Source of the DNA: CAVONB01 sp963697205
GTDB taxonomy: Bacteria; Pseudomonadota; Alphaproteobacteria; Rhizobiales; Hyphomicrobiaceae
Assembly (NCBI GenBank): GCA_963697205.1
Contig: CAVONB010000003.1
Location: forward strand, 62,001 to 126,000
Length of the DNA stretch: 64,000 bases
Reading direction: 5' to 3'
Each line of letters opens with the position of its first letter. The first letter of the stretch is position 1. Position numbers and translations under genes: made by a program. Below are positions 39,493-49,133 of this stretch, in pieces. The notes under the pieces were generated by a model. The model made no database searches. It was not told the DNA's origin and worked only from the letters and a program-made list of their open reading frames with translations.

Positions 39493-42402
39493 TCAGATCT
39501 CGATCCGCTGCAAGGCCGCCGACCACTTGGCGATTTCGCCTTCGAGTTCGGATTTGCGTGTGCGCGCCTCGTCGACCGCTTCGGGCTTGGCGCGCTCCAC
39601 GAACGAAGGGTTGGATAGCTTGGCGTCCATCTTGGCGAGATCGGAGCGTGCGTCCGCGATTTCCTTTTCCAGGCGCTTGCGCTCGCCGGCCATGTCGATG
39701 ATGCCGGTAAGCGGCAGAGCCGCCTGCGTGTTGCCGGCGACGACGAGAGCGGCGCCCTTGGGCGCGGTGACGGCGACATCGAGCGTCTCGAGGCGTGCCA
39801 GGCGGGAAATGGTCTCCTCGTGGCGCTGGGCGCGCGCACGCGTGGCGGCGTCGGCACCGACAAGCACGAGCGGGACCTTTGCGGCCGCTGGCACGTTCAT
39901 CTCGGTGCGCACCGAGCGCACCTCGCTGACCAGACGCACGACCCAGCCGATCTCGGCCTCCGCCTCGGCGTCGACGAGGCCTGCGAGGTTCGGCCACTGG
40001 CTGAGTGCGAGCAGGCTTTGCCGCTTCTCGCCGTACTCCACCATGTGCGCCCACAGCTCCTCGGTAATGAACGGCATGAAGGGGTGGAGCAGCTTCAGGA
40101 TCTGGTCGATCACCCAGGCGGTGGTGGCGCGCGTCTCGGCCTTTGCGGCTTCGTCGTCGCCCGACAGGATCGGTTTGATGAGTTCAAGATACCAATCGCA
40201 GAACACGTCCCAGACGAAGGCGTAGATGGCGCCGGCGGCCTCGTTGAACTTGTAGGTTTCGATGCCCTCGGTGACCGCGTTCGCGGCCTTCTGGGTTTCG
40301 CCGGCAATCCACTTGTTGATCGTCTCGCTGACGGTCTTGGGATCGAAATTGCGCTGGCGGACGCATTCGTTCATCTCCGCGAAGCGGGAGGCGTTCCAGA
40401 GCTTGGTCGCGAAGTTGCGGTAGCCCTTGATACGCTCGACGGAGAATTTCACGTCGGAGCCCTGGCTCGCCATCGCGGCCATGGAGAAACGCAGCGCGTC
40501 GGCGCCAAAGGCCTCCAGGCCCTTGGGATAGTCGCGCTTCGTCTCCTGGGCGATACGCTTGGCGTCTTCAGGTTTCATCAGGCCGGACGTGCGCTTGGCG
40601 ACGAGCGCTTCGAGATCGACGCCGTCCATCAGGTCGAGCGGGTCCATGACGTTGCCCTTCGACTTCGACATCTTCTGGCCGGAGGCGTCGCGCACCAGGC
40701 CGTGGATGTAGACGTCGTGGAAGGGCACTTCGTCCATGAAGTGGCAGCCCATCATCATCATGCGGGCGACCCAGAAGAAGATGATGTCGAAGCCGGTGAC
40801 GAGGGCCGACGTCGGGTAATAGCGGGCGACCTCGGAGGTCTTTTCGGGCCATCCGAGGGTGGAGAATGGCCACAGCGCGGAGGAGAACCAGGTGTCGAGG
40901 ACGTCGGGGTCGCGGGTGAGCGCGACGTCCTGCTTGTAGTGCTTCTTTGCGGCGGCTTTGGCTTCAGGCTCGTCCATGGCGACGAAGATGTGGCCGTCGG
41001 GCCCATACCACGCAGGGATTTGGTGGCCCCACCACAGCTGGCGCGAGATGCACCAGGGCTGGATGTTCTCCAGCCAGCGGTAATAGTCGTTGGCGAAGCG
41101 CTCTGGCACGAACTTCGTCTTGCCGTCGCGCACGGCGGCGAGCGCGGGCTTGGCCAGCTCCTCGGCGTTCACGTACCATTGATCGGTCAGCCACGGCTCG
41201 ACCGGCACGCCGGAGCGGTCGCCGTGCGGGACAGTGTGGGATGTCGGCTCGATCTTGACGACGAAGCCGGCGGCGTCGAGGTCGGCGACGATGCGCTTTC
41301 GCGCCTCGAAGCGGTCCATGCCACGGTAGGCCTCGGGCGCGTTCTCGTTGAGCTTTGCGAACGCGTCGAAGATGTTGATCGGGGCTGCGAGCTTGTCGGC
41401 GTGGCGTTTGCCGACGTCGAAGTCGTTGAAGTCGTGGGCGGGCGTGATCTTGACCGCGCCGGTGCCTTTCTCGGGATCGGCGTAGTCGTCACCGACGACC
41501 GGGATCTTGCGGCCGGTCAGCGGCAGGACGAGCGCCTTGCCGATCAGGTGCCTGTATCTCGACTTCTCGTCGGTCGGGTGCACGGCGACGGCAGTGTCGC
41601 CCAGCATCGTCTCGGGCCGGGTGGTGGCGACCGTGACGAACGTCTCGGGCTTGTCGGGATCGTAGGCGGCACCGTCGAGGGGATAGTTGAAATAGTACAT
41701 GTGCCCCGACGGGTCTCGGTCGAGGAGCTTGCCCAGAGCGGCGTGGTTGAGCGGCACGGCGTTGCCGTTCTTGTCGGTCTCGCCGCGCGTCCACTTGAAC
41801 GAGCCCTTCTTCTCGATCTGCTCGACCTCGAGGTCGGAGATCGCGCTCTGGAACTTCGGGTCCCAATTGACCAGGCGCTTGTCCTTGTAAATCAGTCTCT
41901 TGCGGTAGAGCTCGACGAACACCTTCAACACGGCCTTCGACAAGCCGTCGTCCATCGTGAAGCGCTCGCGCGACCAGTCGCAGGAGGCGCCGAGGCGCTT
42001 CAGCTGGTTGATGATGGTGCCGCCGGATTCGGCCTTCCAGGCCCACACGGTTTCCACGAACCTGTCGCGGCCCATGGCGCGCCGGTCCGGCTGCTGGCGC
42101 TCGGCCAGCTGGCGCTCGACGACCATCTGCGTGGCGATTCCCGCATGATCGGTGCCCGGCTGCCAGAGCACGTCCTTGCCGCGCATGCGCTCGAAGCGGC
42201 ATAGGACGTCCTGCAGGGTGTTGTTGAGGGCGTGGCCCATGTGCAGGGAGCCGGTGACGTTCGGCGGCGGAATGACGATGGAATAGGGCTTGGCGCCGGC
42301 TTGTACACGGTCCGGGCGGCCGCAACGGAAGGCCTCGGCCTCGGTCCAGGCGGCGTGAATGCGCGCCTCGATAGCGGCGGGCTGATAGGTTTTTTCGAGC
42401 AT
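39493..42402 (-). CDS. valS: Valyl-tRNA synthetase
   Basis: A 969-residue class I synthetase charging tRNA-Val. The catalytic signatures are HMGH (54-57) and KMSKS (about 577-581); the editing domain that clears threonyl errors contains TVATTRPETMLGDTAVAV near 265-282, and a C-terminal coiled coil is visible near 895-965. The start at 42402 gives the standard N-terminus MLEKTYQPAAIEARI. popZ is 185 bases upstream on the same strand, a conserved neighbour pairing in alphaproteobacteria. Confidence 0.97.
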   Translation of the reverse strand: MLEKTYQPAAIEARIHAAWTEAEAFRCGRPDRVQAGAKPYSIVIPPPNVTGSLHMGHALNNTLQDVLCRFERMRGKDVLWQPGTDHAGIATQMVVERQLAERQQPDRRAMGRDRFVETVWAWKAESGGTIINQLKRLGASCDWSRERFTMDDGLSKAVLKVFVELYRKRLIYKDKRLVNWDPKFQSAISDLEVEQIEKKGSFKWTRGETDKNGNAVPLNHAALGKLLDRDPSGHMYYFNYPLDGAAYDPDKPETFVTVATTRPETMLGDTAVAVHPTDEKSRYRHLIGKALVLPLTGRKIPVVGDDYADPEKGTGAVKITPAHDFNDFDVGKRHADKLAAPINIFDAFAKLNENAPEAYRGMDRFEARKRIVADLDAAGFVVKIEPTSHTVPHGDRSGVPVEPWLTDQWYVNAEELAKPALAAVRDGKTKFVPERFANDYYRWLENIQPWCISRQLWWGHQIPAWYGPDGHIFVAMDEPEAKAAAKKHYKQDVALTRDPDVLDTWFSSALWPFSTLGWPEKTSEVARYYPTSALVTGFDIIFFWVARMMMMGCHFMDEVPFHDVYIHGLVRDASGQKMSKSKGNVMDPLDLMDGVDLEALVAKRTSGLMKPEDAKRIAQETKRDYPKGLEAFGADALRFSMAAMASQGSDVKFSVERIKGYRNFATKLWNASRFAEMNECVRQRNFDPKTVSETINKWIAGETQKAANAVTEGIETYKFNEAAGAIYAFVWDVFCDWYLELIKPILSGDDEAAKAETRATTAWVIDQILKLLHPFMPFITEELWAHMVEYGEKRQSLLALSQWPNLAGLVDAEAEAEIGWVVRLVSEVRSVRTEMNVPAAAKVPLVLVGADAATRARAQRHEETISRLARLETLDVAVTAPKGAALVVAGNTQAALPLTGIIDMAGERKRLEKEIADARSDLAKMDAKLSNPSFVERAKPEAVDEARTRKSELEGEIAKWSAALQRIEI

Positions 42403-42533
42403 GGTGCCGTGGGGCTGTCTCTTAAAGGGTCCGGTCGGGTGGTACGCTCCGCCTTCCCCGGCTGTCAATCTCGTGGCGGCCCATCCTGCCCGCCCTGGCG
42501 GGGCACGTCCATGATGGACGCGCAAACGGCAAC

Positions 42534-42557
42534 GGGGCGCCGTTTGCCGTGCGCCCC
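42534..42557 (-). terminator. Hairpin between popZ and valS
   Basis: GGGGCGC (42534-42540) and GCGCCCC (42551-42557) form a perfect 7-bp stem 30 bases after the popZ stop. The T-rich tail expected of an intrinsic terminator is poor on the minus strand, so it may only attenuate read-through into valS. Confidence 0.45.
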
Positions 42558-42586
42558 GCTTCACAGTGCCGCCCTGTCCGCGAACC

Positions 42587-44026
42587 TCAGTTCTGGGACG
42601 GCGGCTTTTGTACGACGACCGTCTTGGGGCCCATCTGGGCTAGCTCCACGCGAAGCGCCTTCTCTACGATGCGCGGCATGTTGGCGTCGAGCCACTGGCG
42701 CAGCATGGGGCGGAGCAGCTCGGCCACGGTGTCTTCCAGGGTCCTGGTCGCTGGGGTGCCCATGATCGTGGCGGCCGCGGGCAGGCTGCCTGCAGGCGCC
42801 GTTGGGGTAGTGGCGGGCATGACGGCCGGGGCCGGGGTTGCCGTAGGTGCCTGGGTGGCGGCAGCCGGCGCGGACGTGGCAGAGACGGGCGTGGGGGCGG
42901 CGGGCACATGCTGTGGACGCGGCATAGGCTGGGGCGCCGATGTGCCCACGGGCCGAGCTGTTGGGCCTGCGTCCCTTGCGTCTGTGCCGGCAGCGGTGGC
43001 GGCCGAAGGCGCCGCACTGGTCTCGGGCTTTACGTCGGCTTTCGTCTCTGGCTTGACGTCGGGCCTTGCCGAGGTTGCGACCGCCTCGGTCTTCGGCTCA
43101 CTCTTGGCCTCGGCGGCGCGAGCCGTCTGACTGGCCAGGGAGGCCGAGAACGAAGCCAGAGGCGCCGACGCTGCGGGCGTGTGTTCGTCGGATCCGGTGG
43201 GGCCACCCAACGTCGGCCCGGAGCGGGTGCGCATCGCTTCTGCAGCCGGTGCGGCTTCCGCAGCAGGCATGTTCTGGGTCTTGTCTGCCGGACGCTCGGC
43301 GCCGTTCAATTGAACACGACCTTGGCCCGGTGCCCGTGCCTCGGGTGTGTCGGCGCCTTGGCGTGATGCCGGGCCGGCGTCGGCGCGGTCGACCGGCTTG
43401 GTGGCGACGGGATCGGCCGGAGTGGCAGAAGCTGCCGCACGCTCCGGGGAGGCCGGTATGGCGAGGCGGTCCGCCGGAGGCATTGGCAGGTCGGGCGACA
43501 GGCCCATCGGCTGCCGGGCCGATCCATTGATCATCGATGGCGTTTCTCGACGTGGCACGAAGGCGCCGAGATCGTTCGATTTGGCGGGCTCCTCGGCTGC
43601 CGGACGCTGGGTCACGGCCGGTGCTGGGGCGGACGCAGCGTGTGCGGCACCGTTCGCGGCTGCCGGCTTTGCCTGGGGCTCGTCCGTTGCGGACTTGGCG
43701 GCCAGACGTGCGGCTGCTGCTGTCATGACAGGCTTGACTGCGGGCACGACGGGCTCAGCTCTTGCGGCAACCGGCGCGGTCGGGCCGTCGATCAAATCGT
43801 CAAGGTCGTCGTCGAGCGCGATCGGTGCGCGTACCGCTGGCGTTGCCGCGGGACGAGCCGCGGCTGCTGCAGGACGCGAGCCGGCATCAGCGGTCAGCGG
43901 CTCGGGACGTCGCGAGGCGCCGGAGGTAGCAGCTCGCGGTGTCGCGGGCTCCTCGGCAATGATCTTTCGGATCGAAGCCAGGATCTCGTCCATGCTGGGT
44001 TCGGAGGCCTTGCCGGTCTTGTTCAT
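42587..44026 (-). CDS. popZ: PopZ polar organising protein (DUF2497), long form
   Basis: A 479-residue PopZ homologue. The conserved N-terminal helix reads EPSMDEILASIRKIIAEE (about 8-25), which recruits client proteins, and the conserved C-terminal helices read LEDTVAELLRPMLRQWLDAN and IVEKALRVELA (about 430-462), which drive self-assembly at cell poles. Between them lie about 400 residues rich in Pro, Ala and Thr, far longer than the roughly 80-residue acidic linker in Caulobacter PopZ. ATG 44026 follows AGGTGGGG; an upstream start adds 25 residues. Neighbours tolC and valS fit the known locus. Confidence 0.92.
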   Translation of the reverse strand: MNKTGKASEPSMDEILASIRKIIAEEPATPRAATSGASRRPEPLTADAGSRPAAAAARPAATPAVRAPIALDDDLDDLIDGPTAPVAARAEPVVPAVKPVMTAAAARLAAKSATDEPQAKPAAANGAAHAASAPAPAVTQRPAAEEPAKSNDLGAFVPRRETPSMINGSARQPMGLSPDLPMPPADRLAIPASPERAAASATPADPVATKPVDRADAGPASRQGADTPEARAPGQGRVQLNGAERPADKTQNMPAAEAAPAAEAMRTRSGPTLGGPTGSDEHTPAASAPLASFSASLASQTARAAEAKSEPKTEAVATSARPDVKPETKADVKPETSAAPSAATAAGTDARDAGPTARPVGTSAPQPMPRPQHVPAAPTPVSATSAPAAATQAPTATPAPAVMPATTPTAPAGSLPAAATIMGTPATRTLEDTVAELLRPMLRQWLDANMPRIVEKALRVELAQMGPKTVVVQKPPSQN

Positions 44027-44174
44027 TCCCCACCTCTGCGGCGCCCGTACGGTCACAGGCGCGGTCTTGCCGTCCTCGTCCGGCGTCGTCGAGCGACGCA
44101 ATCGCCGCGCGCATCATGACCGTCGTGCGCGCCGTGACCATCCACCAACAGGTGTACGAGTCACTCTTCCAAAA

Positions 44175-44223
44175 GACAACGGCCCACCGCTGATTTTCTC
44201 CTCTAGCAGGAGAGCGGCGGGCC
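44175..44223 (-). terminator. Terminator after tolC
   Basis: On the minus strand GGCCCGCCGCT and CTCCT pair with AGGAG and AGCGGTGGGCC (long stem with one internal mismatch and a small bulge), followed by GTTGTCTTTT. It lies about 60 bases after the tolC stop and before popZ. Confidence 0.65.
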
Positions 44224-44281
44224 GCGCTACAGGAAAGCCTTATCGTCCCGGAACGGCGAGTTCATGGCAGGGGATAAGGGC

Positions 44282-45781
44282 CTACTTCATAGGCCTGCGA
44301 TCTCCTGCATCCCGCGCATCGTAGGTTTCGCGACGGCCATCGGCATGCGTAATGCTGAGGCCGAACCACTTGCGGCGCACTTCCTGATAGTGAACCTCGG
44401 GATCGTAGACGGTGCCGGTGACACCCAGATCCTGCACACTCAGGCGGCCCATCGAGGACAGCAGTGCGTAGCTATTGACGATCACGTCGTGCTGCGTGGC
44501 GTTCAGCTGGACTTCGCGATCCAGCAACTCCTGCTCGGCGTTGAGAACATCGAGCAGCGTGCGCTGGCCGACCCGCTCTTCCTCGCGAACACCCTGCAGT
44601 GCCGTGCGGCTGGCGTTGACCGCGACCTGATCGGATTGCTGTTGCGCCCGAGAAGCTTGCAGACGCGACCAGCTGGCGATCACGTTGGACTGCGCCAGCG
44701 CGCGCTGTTCTTCGATCTGCTGCATCCGGCTGACGTGGTTGTGCTTGGCCTGGCGAACGCGGGCGCGCACTTCGCCACCTTCGTAGATCGGAACGGTCAG
44801 GCGGCCCAGAACCTGCGTCGATTCCGACTGATCGGTGGTGCGGCTCGGGTCGAGACTGTTTTGGTAGGACGCCTCGAGCTGAACTTGCGGGAGCAACTCG
44901 CCCCAGATTCGGTCGACCGTATGCCGGGCGGCCTGCTCGGTGTAGAGCGCGCCGACGACGCCGGGCGCCTCGCGTGCGGACACAGCGATGGCTTCCTGCA
45001 GGGTCTTGGGCAGCTGCCGATCGGGCGTGCGCGGGAACGACAGCTTGCTCGGCGGGTGGCCGATGACACGCTCGTAGGATGCGCGGCTGGTTTTGAGATT
45101 GGCGCGTGCGAGATCCAGTGCAGAGACGGACGCGGCCCGGCGCGCCTGCGCCTGCGCGACGTCGGTGCGGGTCACCTCTCCGACCGAGAAGCGGTCCTGG
45201 GTGGCCTTAAGCTCGCGAGAGAGGACGTTGACGTTGTTCTCACGCAGGCGAACGATCGCCTGGTCGCGAACGACGTCCATGTAGGCGGTGACGGCCTGCA
45301 GAAGAACGGACTGCTCGACCGAGCGCAGCGTTTCGCGCGCCGCACGGGTCGAAGCCTCTGCTTCGCGGACGCTGTTGAGGACCCGGAAGCCGCGGAAGAT
45401 CGGCTGGGTCATCGCCACGCCGACGGTGCGGGGATTGACGGAACCTTCGTTCTGCGAGTCCGGGCGGACGTTGCTGTTTTGATAAGCGACGGTGCCGGTG
45501 CCGGTGATGACCGGCCGGTAGCCGGCGTTGGCCCGGGAGACTTCCTCGTCCGTGGCGCGCACCTGAGCGCGTGTCGCGTCGAGGGTTGGATTGTATTTGT
45601 AGGCCGATGACAGGGCCTGGCTGAGCGTCTCAGCGGTGGCGGGCTGTGATCCGCCGGCGAGTGCGGCCGTCAGTGCGATGGCGGCCACGCTGCCGAGCAA
45701 GTAGCGCCGAGCCGCAGCCAAAACAGGACCGGTGTCGCGCTTTGCGCAGCGCTGAGCCACCTGTGTCGATTGGTTGGTCAC
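44282..45781 (-). CDS. tolC: TolC family outer-membrane efflux channel
   Basis: A 499-residue outer-membrane trimeric channel used by type I secretion and RND efflux. An N-terminal signal (RRYLLGSVAAIALTAALAGG, ending near ATA at about 45) precedes two structural repeats with the typical LSQALSSAYKYNPTLDATRAQ and NVIASWSRLQASRAQ helices and the QPIFRGFRV beta-strand region. The chosen GTG start at 45781 follows GGGGGA; the frame stays open to 45892 but that extension has no family match. It may serve the RND pair at 22906-27210. Confidence 0.92.
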   Translation of the reverse strand: MTNQSTQVAQRCAKRDTGPVLAAARRYLLGSVAAIALTAALAGGSQPATAETLSQALSSAYKYNPTLDATRAQVRATDEEVSRANAGYRPVITGTGTVAYQNSNVRPDSQNEGSVNPRTVGVAMTQPIFRGFRVLNSVREAEASTRAARETLRSVEQSVLLQAVTAYMDVVRDQAIVRLRENNVNVLSRELKATQDRFSVGEVTRTDVAQAQARRAASVSALDLARANLKTSRASYERVIGHPPSKLSFPRTPDRQLPKTLQEAIAVSAREAPGVVGALYTEQAARHTVDRIWGELLPQVQLEASYQNSLDPSRTTDQSESTQVLGRLTVPIYEGGEVRARVRQAKHNHVSRMQQIEEQRALAQSNVIASWSRLQASRAQQQSDQVAVNASRTALQGVREEERVGQRTLLDVLNAEQELLDREVQLNATQHDVIVNSYALLSSMGRLSVQDLGVTGTVYDPEVHYQEVRRKWFGLSITHADGRRETYDARDAGDRRPMK

Positions 45782-45995
45782 TGTGATCCCCCTCAGTGCC
45801 GGACTGCCGTCGGCGCGGAAAATTCGATGCGGACCCACACACAACAGAAGCGCAGCCTGCGAGATGCGGCAGACGTCGATATACAAAAACACCGGCTATC
45901 TTTCCTATGATTCGTGCCGGGACGTTAAGATTATATTCAGTACATATCTTTCGTGTGGCCGTTGCGACACAACATGTTTGGATGATGGGGAAAAC

Positions 45996-46673
45996 TCAAA
46001 GAGCAAACTCGAACTTCGTCTCGAAGCCGGGCAGAATAGAAGCTGCCGCGTCGAAAGCCGCTCGGGCATAGCAATGTGTTCCCGAGCGCGTCCAGCACAT
46101 TGCTCTGCCGACCGTGCCGCCACTAGGCGTCCGTTCGATGCGGATGGCTATCAAGCGTCCGCCGTCCTTCAATTGATCGAGCAACCCGTCAGGGACCGTC
46201 GTGACCGCGCCTTCGACGATGATTGCGTCGTAGGGGGCTTCGGCTGGCCAGCCCTCCGGAAGCGGCCCTTGCTTCATCTCAATGTTGGCGACATGCGCCT
46301 GAGCTAGCGCGGTGGTTGCGAGGCCGGCGAGCGCGGGGTCGGATTCGACGGCGATCACTTCGGTGGCAAGGTGGCTCAGGATTGCGGTGGCGTAGCCCGT
46401 GCCCGCAGCCAGATGCAACACGCGGTCCGTCGGTTCGATGGCGGCCAGCTGGATCAGCCTGGCCAGCAGACGCGGCGCCATCACTTCGCGGCGTGGCGAG
46501 GGGGCGGACAGGGCGATGGTCCCGTCCATGTACGCCAAGGCACGCTGGGGGGCAGGGACAAACGCCTCGCGGGGCAACTGGAGCATGGCGGCGAGGATAC
46601 GCCGGTCGGTGACGTCGCTGGGGCGAACCTGCAACTCGACCATGTTGAGACGCTGGATCTCGAAAGTGCTCAT
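45996..46673 (-). CDS. Protein-L-isoaspartate O-methyltransferase family protein
   Basis: A 225-residue SAM-dependent methyltransferase of the PCMT family. The SAM-binding motif is LHLAAGTGYATAILS (about 86-100), and the N-terminal PCMT region reads MVELQVRPSDVTDRRILAAM. The true repair enzyme has a G-x-G-SGY-type loop; here it reads AGTGY and the adjacent region is divergent, so activity on isoaspartate is not certain. Many alphaproteobacteria place such a gene directly upstream of tolC, as here (214 bases). Confidence 0.9.
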   Translation of the reverse strand: MSTFEIQRLNMVELQVRPSDVTDRRILAAMLQLPREAFVPAPQRALAYMDGTIALSAPSPRREVMAPRLLARLIQLAAIEPTDRVLHLAAGTGYATAILSHLATEVIAVESDPALAGLATTALAQAHVANIEMKQGPLPEGWPAEAPYDAIIVEGAVTTVPDGLLDQLKDGGRLIAIRIERTPSGGTVGRAMCWTRSGTHCYARAAFDAAASILPGFETKFEFAL

Positions 46674-46938
46674 GTTCGCCTCTTTGCTGCCGACGGCGAT
46701 CGCAGGGCCGACCGCCGCGGCCCGCGCGACGGGGGAGTTGGGCGTATTATGTACCGGGGCGAAGGCTTGATGGCCAGATGACGACGCGTGTCGTCCATGC
46801 GGCCAGCCGACGCAAAGCGCTGGGGTCGGCATCGAGCGGCAGTTGTGCTGCCGGCGGGGGCCGTGCTAAGGAGCGCGTCCATTCCGACCGTGAAGGCGGC
46901 CCACTCGGGACTGCGCCTTGCGGTTTGTCGTGTCGGTA

Positions 46939-47012
46939 GGCCACGTGGCGGAGTGGTGACGCAGCGGACTGCAAATCCGTAAACGCCGGTTCGATTCCGG
47001 CCGTGGCCTCCA
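46939..47012 (+). tRNA. tRNA-Cys (GCA)
   Basis: A complete cloverleaf: acceptor GGCCACG (46939-46945) pairs with CGTGGCC (47002-47008); anticodon GCA sits in CTGCAAA; the T-arm carries GGTTCGATTCC. The discriminator is T (U73), an identity element for CysRS, and CCA is encoded (47010-47012). Confidence 0.97.
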
Positions 47013-47349
47013 AATTTCTTCTTCTGAAACTCTCGCTGTACTCCTGGTAGTCTTGTGCCCTGGACATCGCCAAGGGCCCAAGCAACGCGCGGCCCTCTGG
47101 ACCGCCCGCGGCGGAGCATGCCTGACCGTTTTAAGTGGTTTCCCTGGGTTCTTCCGAAGTCGTGCAGCGACTACGATAGCGCGCGTGTATCGGTCGAGGT
47201 CTCGCAATGATGCGCGCCGCGTGTTCTGGCGTCGGCGCGAGGGATTGACGCCTCTGCTGTGCCGGTGACGTGGACCTGCCGTTGCCCCCGCGAAGAGGGG
47301 CTGGCGTCATCGTTGCCTACTATCGCACTTCACAAAGGGAGACGCATAC
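47013..47349 (+). other. Intergenic region after tRNA-Cys
   Basis: This 337-base stretch lies between tRNA-Cys and the tctC gene. No gene is supported. It must contain the promoter of the tct operon; the SD AAAGGGAGA is visible just before the start at 47350. Confidence 0.5.
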
Positions 47350-48471
47350 ATGTCAGACGACAAGACGGGTCGCATCCTCGGGCTCGACCGGCGGCAATTC
47401 CTGGCCGGCGCCGCCGGTACCGCGGCGGGCGCGCTGGAGATTATCATTCCGTCGGGCGCCGCGTTGGCGGCCAAATTCCCTGACAAGCCGATCACGCTGG
47501 TCGTCATGTATTCCGCCGGCGGCGGCACGGACGTGTCCATGCGCGCGATTGCCCAGGAGATGGCCAAGGCCAAGGGCTGGACGATCAACGTCATCAACAA
47601 GCCGGGCGCAGTCGGCGGCATCGCCACCAAGTACGTCGCCGAACAGGCATCAGACGGCTATACGATCCTTGGCGGCGCGAACTACAACAAGTTCGTGCGC
47701 GTGATGGGGCACTCGACCCTCGTGCCGTGGAAGGAGTGGACCTTCTTCCAGGCGGGCGCATCGCTGGCGAGCTGGTCGGTGCGGCCGGATTCGCCCTTCA
47801 AGACGTTCGCTGACGTGGTCAAGGCGGCCAAGGAAAAGCCCGGCAAGATCACGATCTCGACATCGGGGACCGGCGGCATCTGGCATGAGCTGGCGCTGAT
47901 CGTCGGCGACGCGGCCGGCATCGAGCTGAAGTACGTGCCCTACAAAGGCGGCAAGCCGGCGACGCTGGCCGGTCTGCAGGGCGAAGTCGACATCGCGGGC
48001 GGCGGCGTGCACGAGCACATCGACCTGATCCGCGCGGGCAAGCTGCGCAACCTGCAGCAGACGGGGCCCGAGGACATCGACGTGCCCGGCTACGGCAAGA
48101 TGCCGTCGATCGGCGGGATCCTGCCGCAGCTGAAGCCGCTGCTGCCGGTCGGCGGAACCTACAACTTCATCATGAAGCGCGACACGCCGATCGAGGTCCT
48201 CAAGGAGGTGAAGGAGGCTTTCCTCGCGGCGGTGAAGTCAGAGTCCTTCCAGGCGATCGTGAAGAAGAACTACTTCCTCAATGAAGTGCGCATCGGCGCA
48301 GACGCGGACCGTCGCGCGGCCCAACTCGAGGTCGTGACCGCGGCCACGTTCAACAAGTACAAGGACCAGATCGGCGCGCCAGTGAAGTCGGCTCAGGATC
48401 TCGGGCTTCCTGATCCTAAGGACTTCGACAAGTGGTGGCCGCCGAAGGACTACAAGCCGCAGACGATCTGA
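47350..48471 (+). CDS. Tripartite tricarboxylate transporter substrate-binding protein (TctC-type)
   Basis: A 373-residue periplasmic solute-binding protein of the Bug/TctC family, capturing carboxylates for the TctAB membrane pair. A Tat-type signal peptide is visible (LDRRQFLAGAAGTAAGA, about 12-28). Bug-family motifs are FPDKPITLVVMYSAGGGTD, INKPGAVGGIATKYVAEQ and ISTSGTGGIWHELAL. The usual aspartate-rich ligand loop cannot be used to name the substrate. A terminator-like hairpin separates it from tctB. Confidence 0.95.
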   Translation: MSDDKTGRILGLDRRQFLAGAAGTAAGALEIIIPSGAALAAKFPDKPITLVVMYSAGGGTDVSMRAIAQEMAKAKGWTINVINKPGAVGGIATKYVAEQASDGYTILGGANYNKFVRVMGHSTLVPWKEWTFFQAGASLASWSVRPDSPFKTFADVVKAAKEKPGKITISTSGTGGIWHELALIVGDAAGIELKYVPYKGGKPATLAGLQGEVDIAGGGVHEHIDLIRAGKLRNLQQTGPEDIDVPGYGKMPSIGGILPQLKPLLPVGGTYNFIMKRDTPIEVLKEVKEAFLAAVKSESFQAIVKKNYFLNEVRIGADADRRAAQLEVVTAATFNKYKDQIGAPVKSAQDLGLPDPKDFDKWWPPKDYKPQTI

Positions 48472-48494
48472 GGCGATAATCCACGCTTCGTCGA

Positions 48495-48525
48495 CGGGGA
48501 CGGCCGGCTGGCCGTCCCCGTTTTT
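48495..48525 (+). terminator. Terminator-like hairpin inside the tct operon
   Basis: CGGGGACGGCC (48495-48505) pairs perfectly with GGCCGTCCCCG (48510-48520) and is followed by TTTTT. It lies between tctC and tctB, so part of the transcripts would stop after the binding protein, giving more of it than of the membrane parts. Confidence 0.85.
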
Positions 48526-48575
48526 GGCGTGGCTCTCAACTTCTCAGTGCAGCACTTCTAGGACGGGCGGCGCGG

Positions 48576-49124
48576 ATGGCGGACGACACGCAGAAGCATT
48601 ACGTGAGCGAGGACGAGTTGGCGGGGTATGCCGCTCCGGTGCTCGACATCATCGCAGCGCTCGCGCTCGGTGCGCTGTCCATCTGGATCATGATCGAGGC
48701 GCTGCGCCTCAAAGTGCCAGATACGACGGCGACCGCGCCGGGGCTGTTGCCGTTCCTCACCGCGGCGATGCTGCTGGCGATGGCGATCGTGCTCGGCGTC
48801 GTGGCTGTGCGGCGTCAACGAACGGCGCCGACGTCGTGGACGCGGGACCTGCCGCCGGATCTCGGGCGAACGGGCGTGCTGGTGGCGATCGTGATCGCCT
48901 ACATCGCGGCGCTGCAACTCATTCATCTCGACCGGGCCTTCACCATTGGCAGGCTGCGCATCGAGATCGGGTCGTTCGAACCGGTGTCGATCATCGTGCT
49001 GGCGACGATCTTCCGGATCTTCTGGACGTCGCGGCTGTGGGCGTGCGTGCTGTTGTCGGCGGTGTGGATCATGTTGCTGTCGATCGTGTTCCGCCAGGTC
49101 ATGAACATTCCGATGCCGGGCTGA
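48576..49124 (+). CDS. Tripartite tricarboxylate transporter small membrane subunit (TctB-type)
   Basis: A 182-residue inner-membrane protein with four predicted membrane segments (about 22-44, 56-80, 98-118 and 140-172, the last probably two helices). The TctB signature ATAPGLLPFLTAAML follows the first helix. It pairs with TctA at 49134, nine bases downstream, to form the sodium- or proton-coupled membrane part. Confidence 0.9.
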   Translation: MADDTQKHYVSEDELAGYAAPVLDIIAALALGALSIWIMIEALRLKVPDTTATAPGLLPFLTAAMLLAMAIVLGVVAVRRQRTAPTSWTRDLPPDLGRTGVLVAIVIAYIAALQLIHLDRAFTIGRLRIEIGSFEPVSIIVLATIFRIFWTSRLWACVLLSAVWIMLLSIVFRQVMNIPMPG

Positions 49125-49133
49125 GGGGGCAAT

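Noticed and set aside
39820..42204. 794-codon plus-strand frame opposite valS
   Set aside because: It is the antisense of valS; the valS frame has all synthetase motifs.
46670..47207. Minus-strand frames across tRNA-Cys
   Set aside because: They read through the antisense of the tRNA gene, a well-known source of spurious proteins, and have no start signal or domain.
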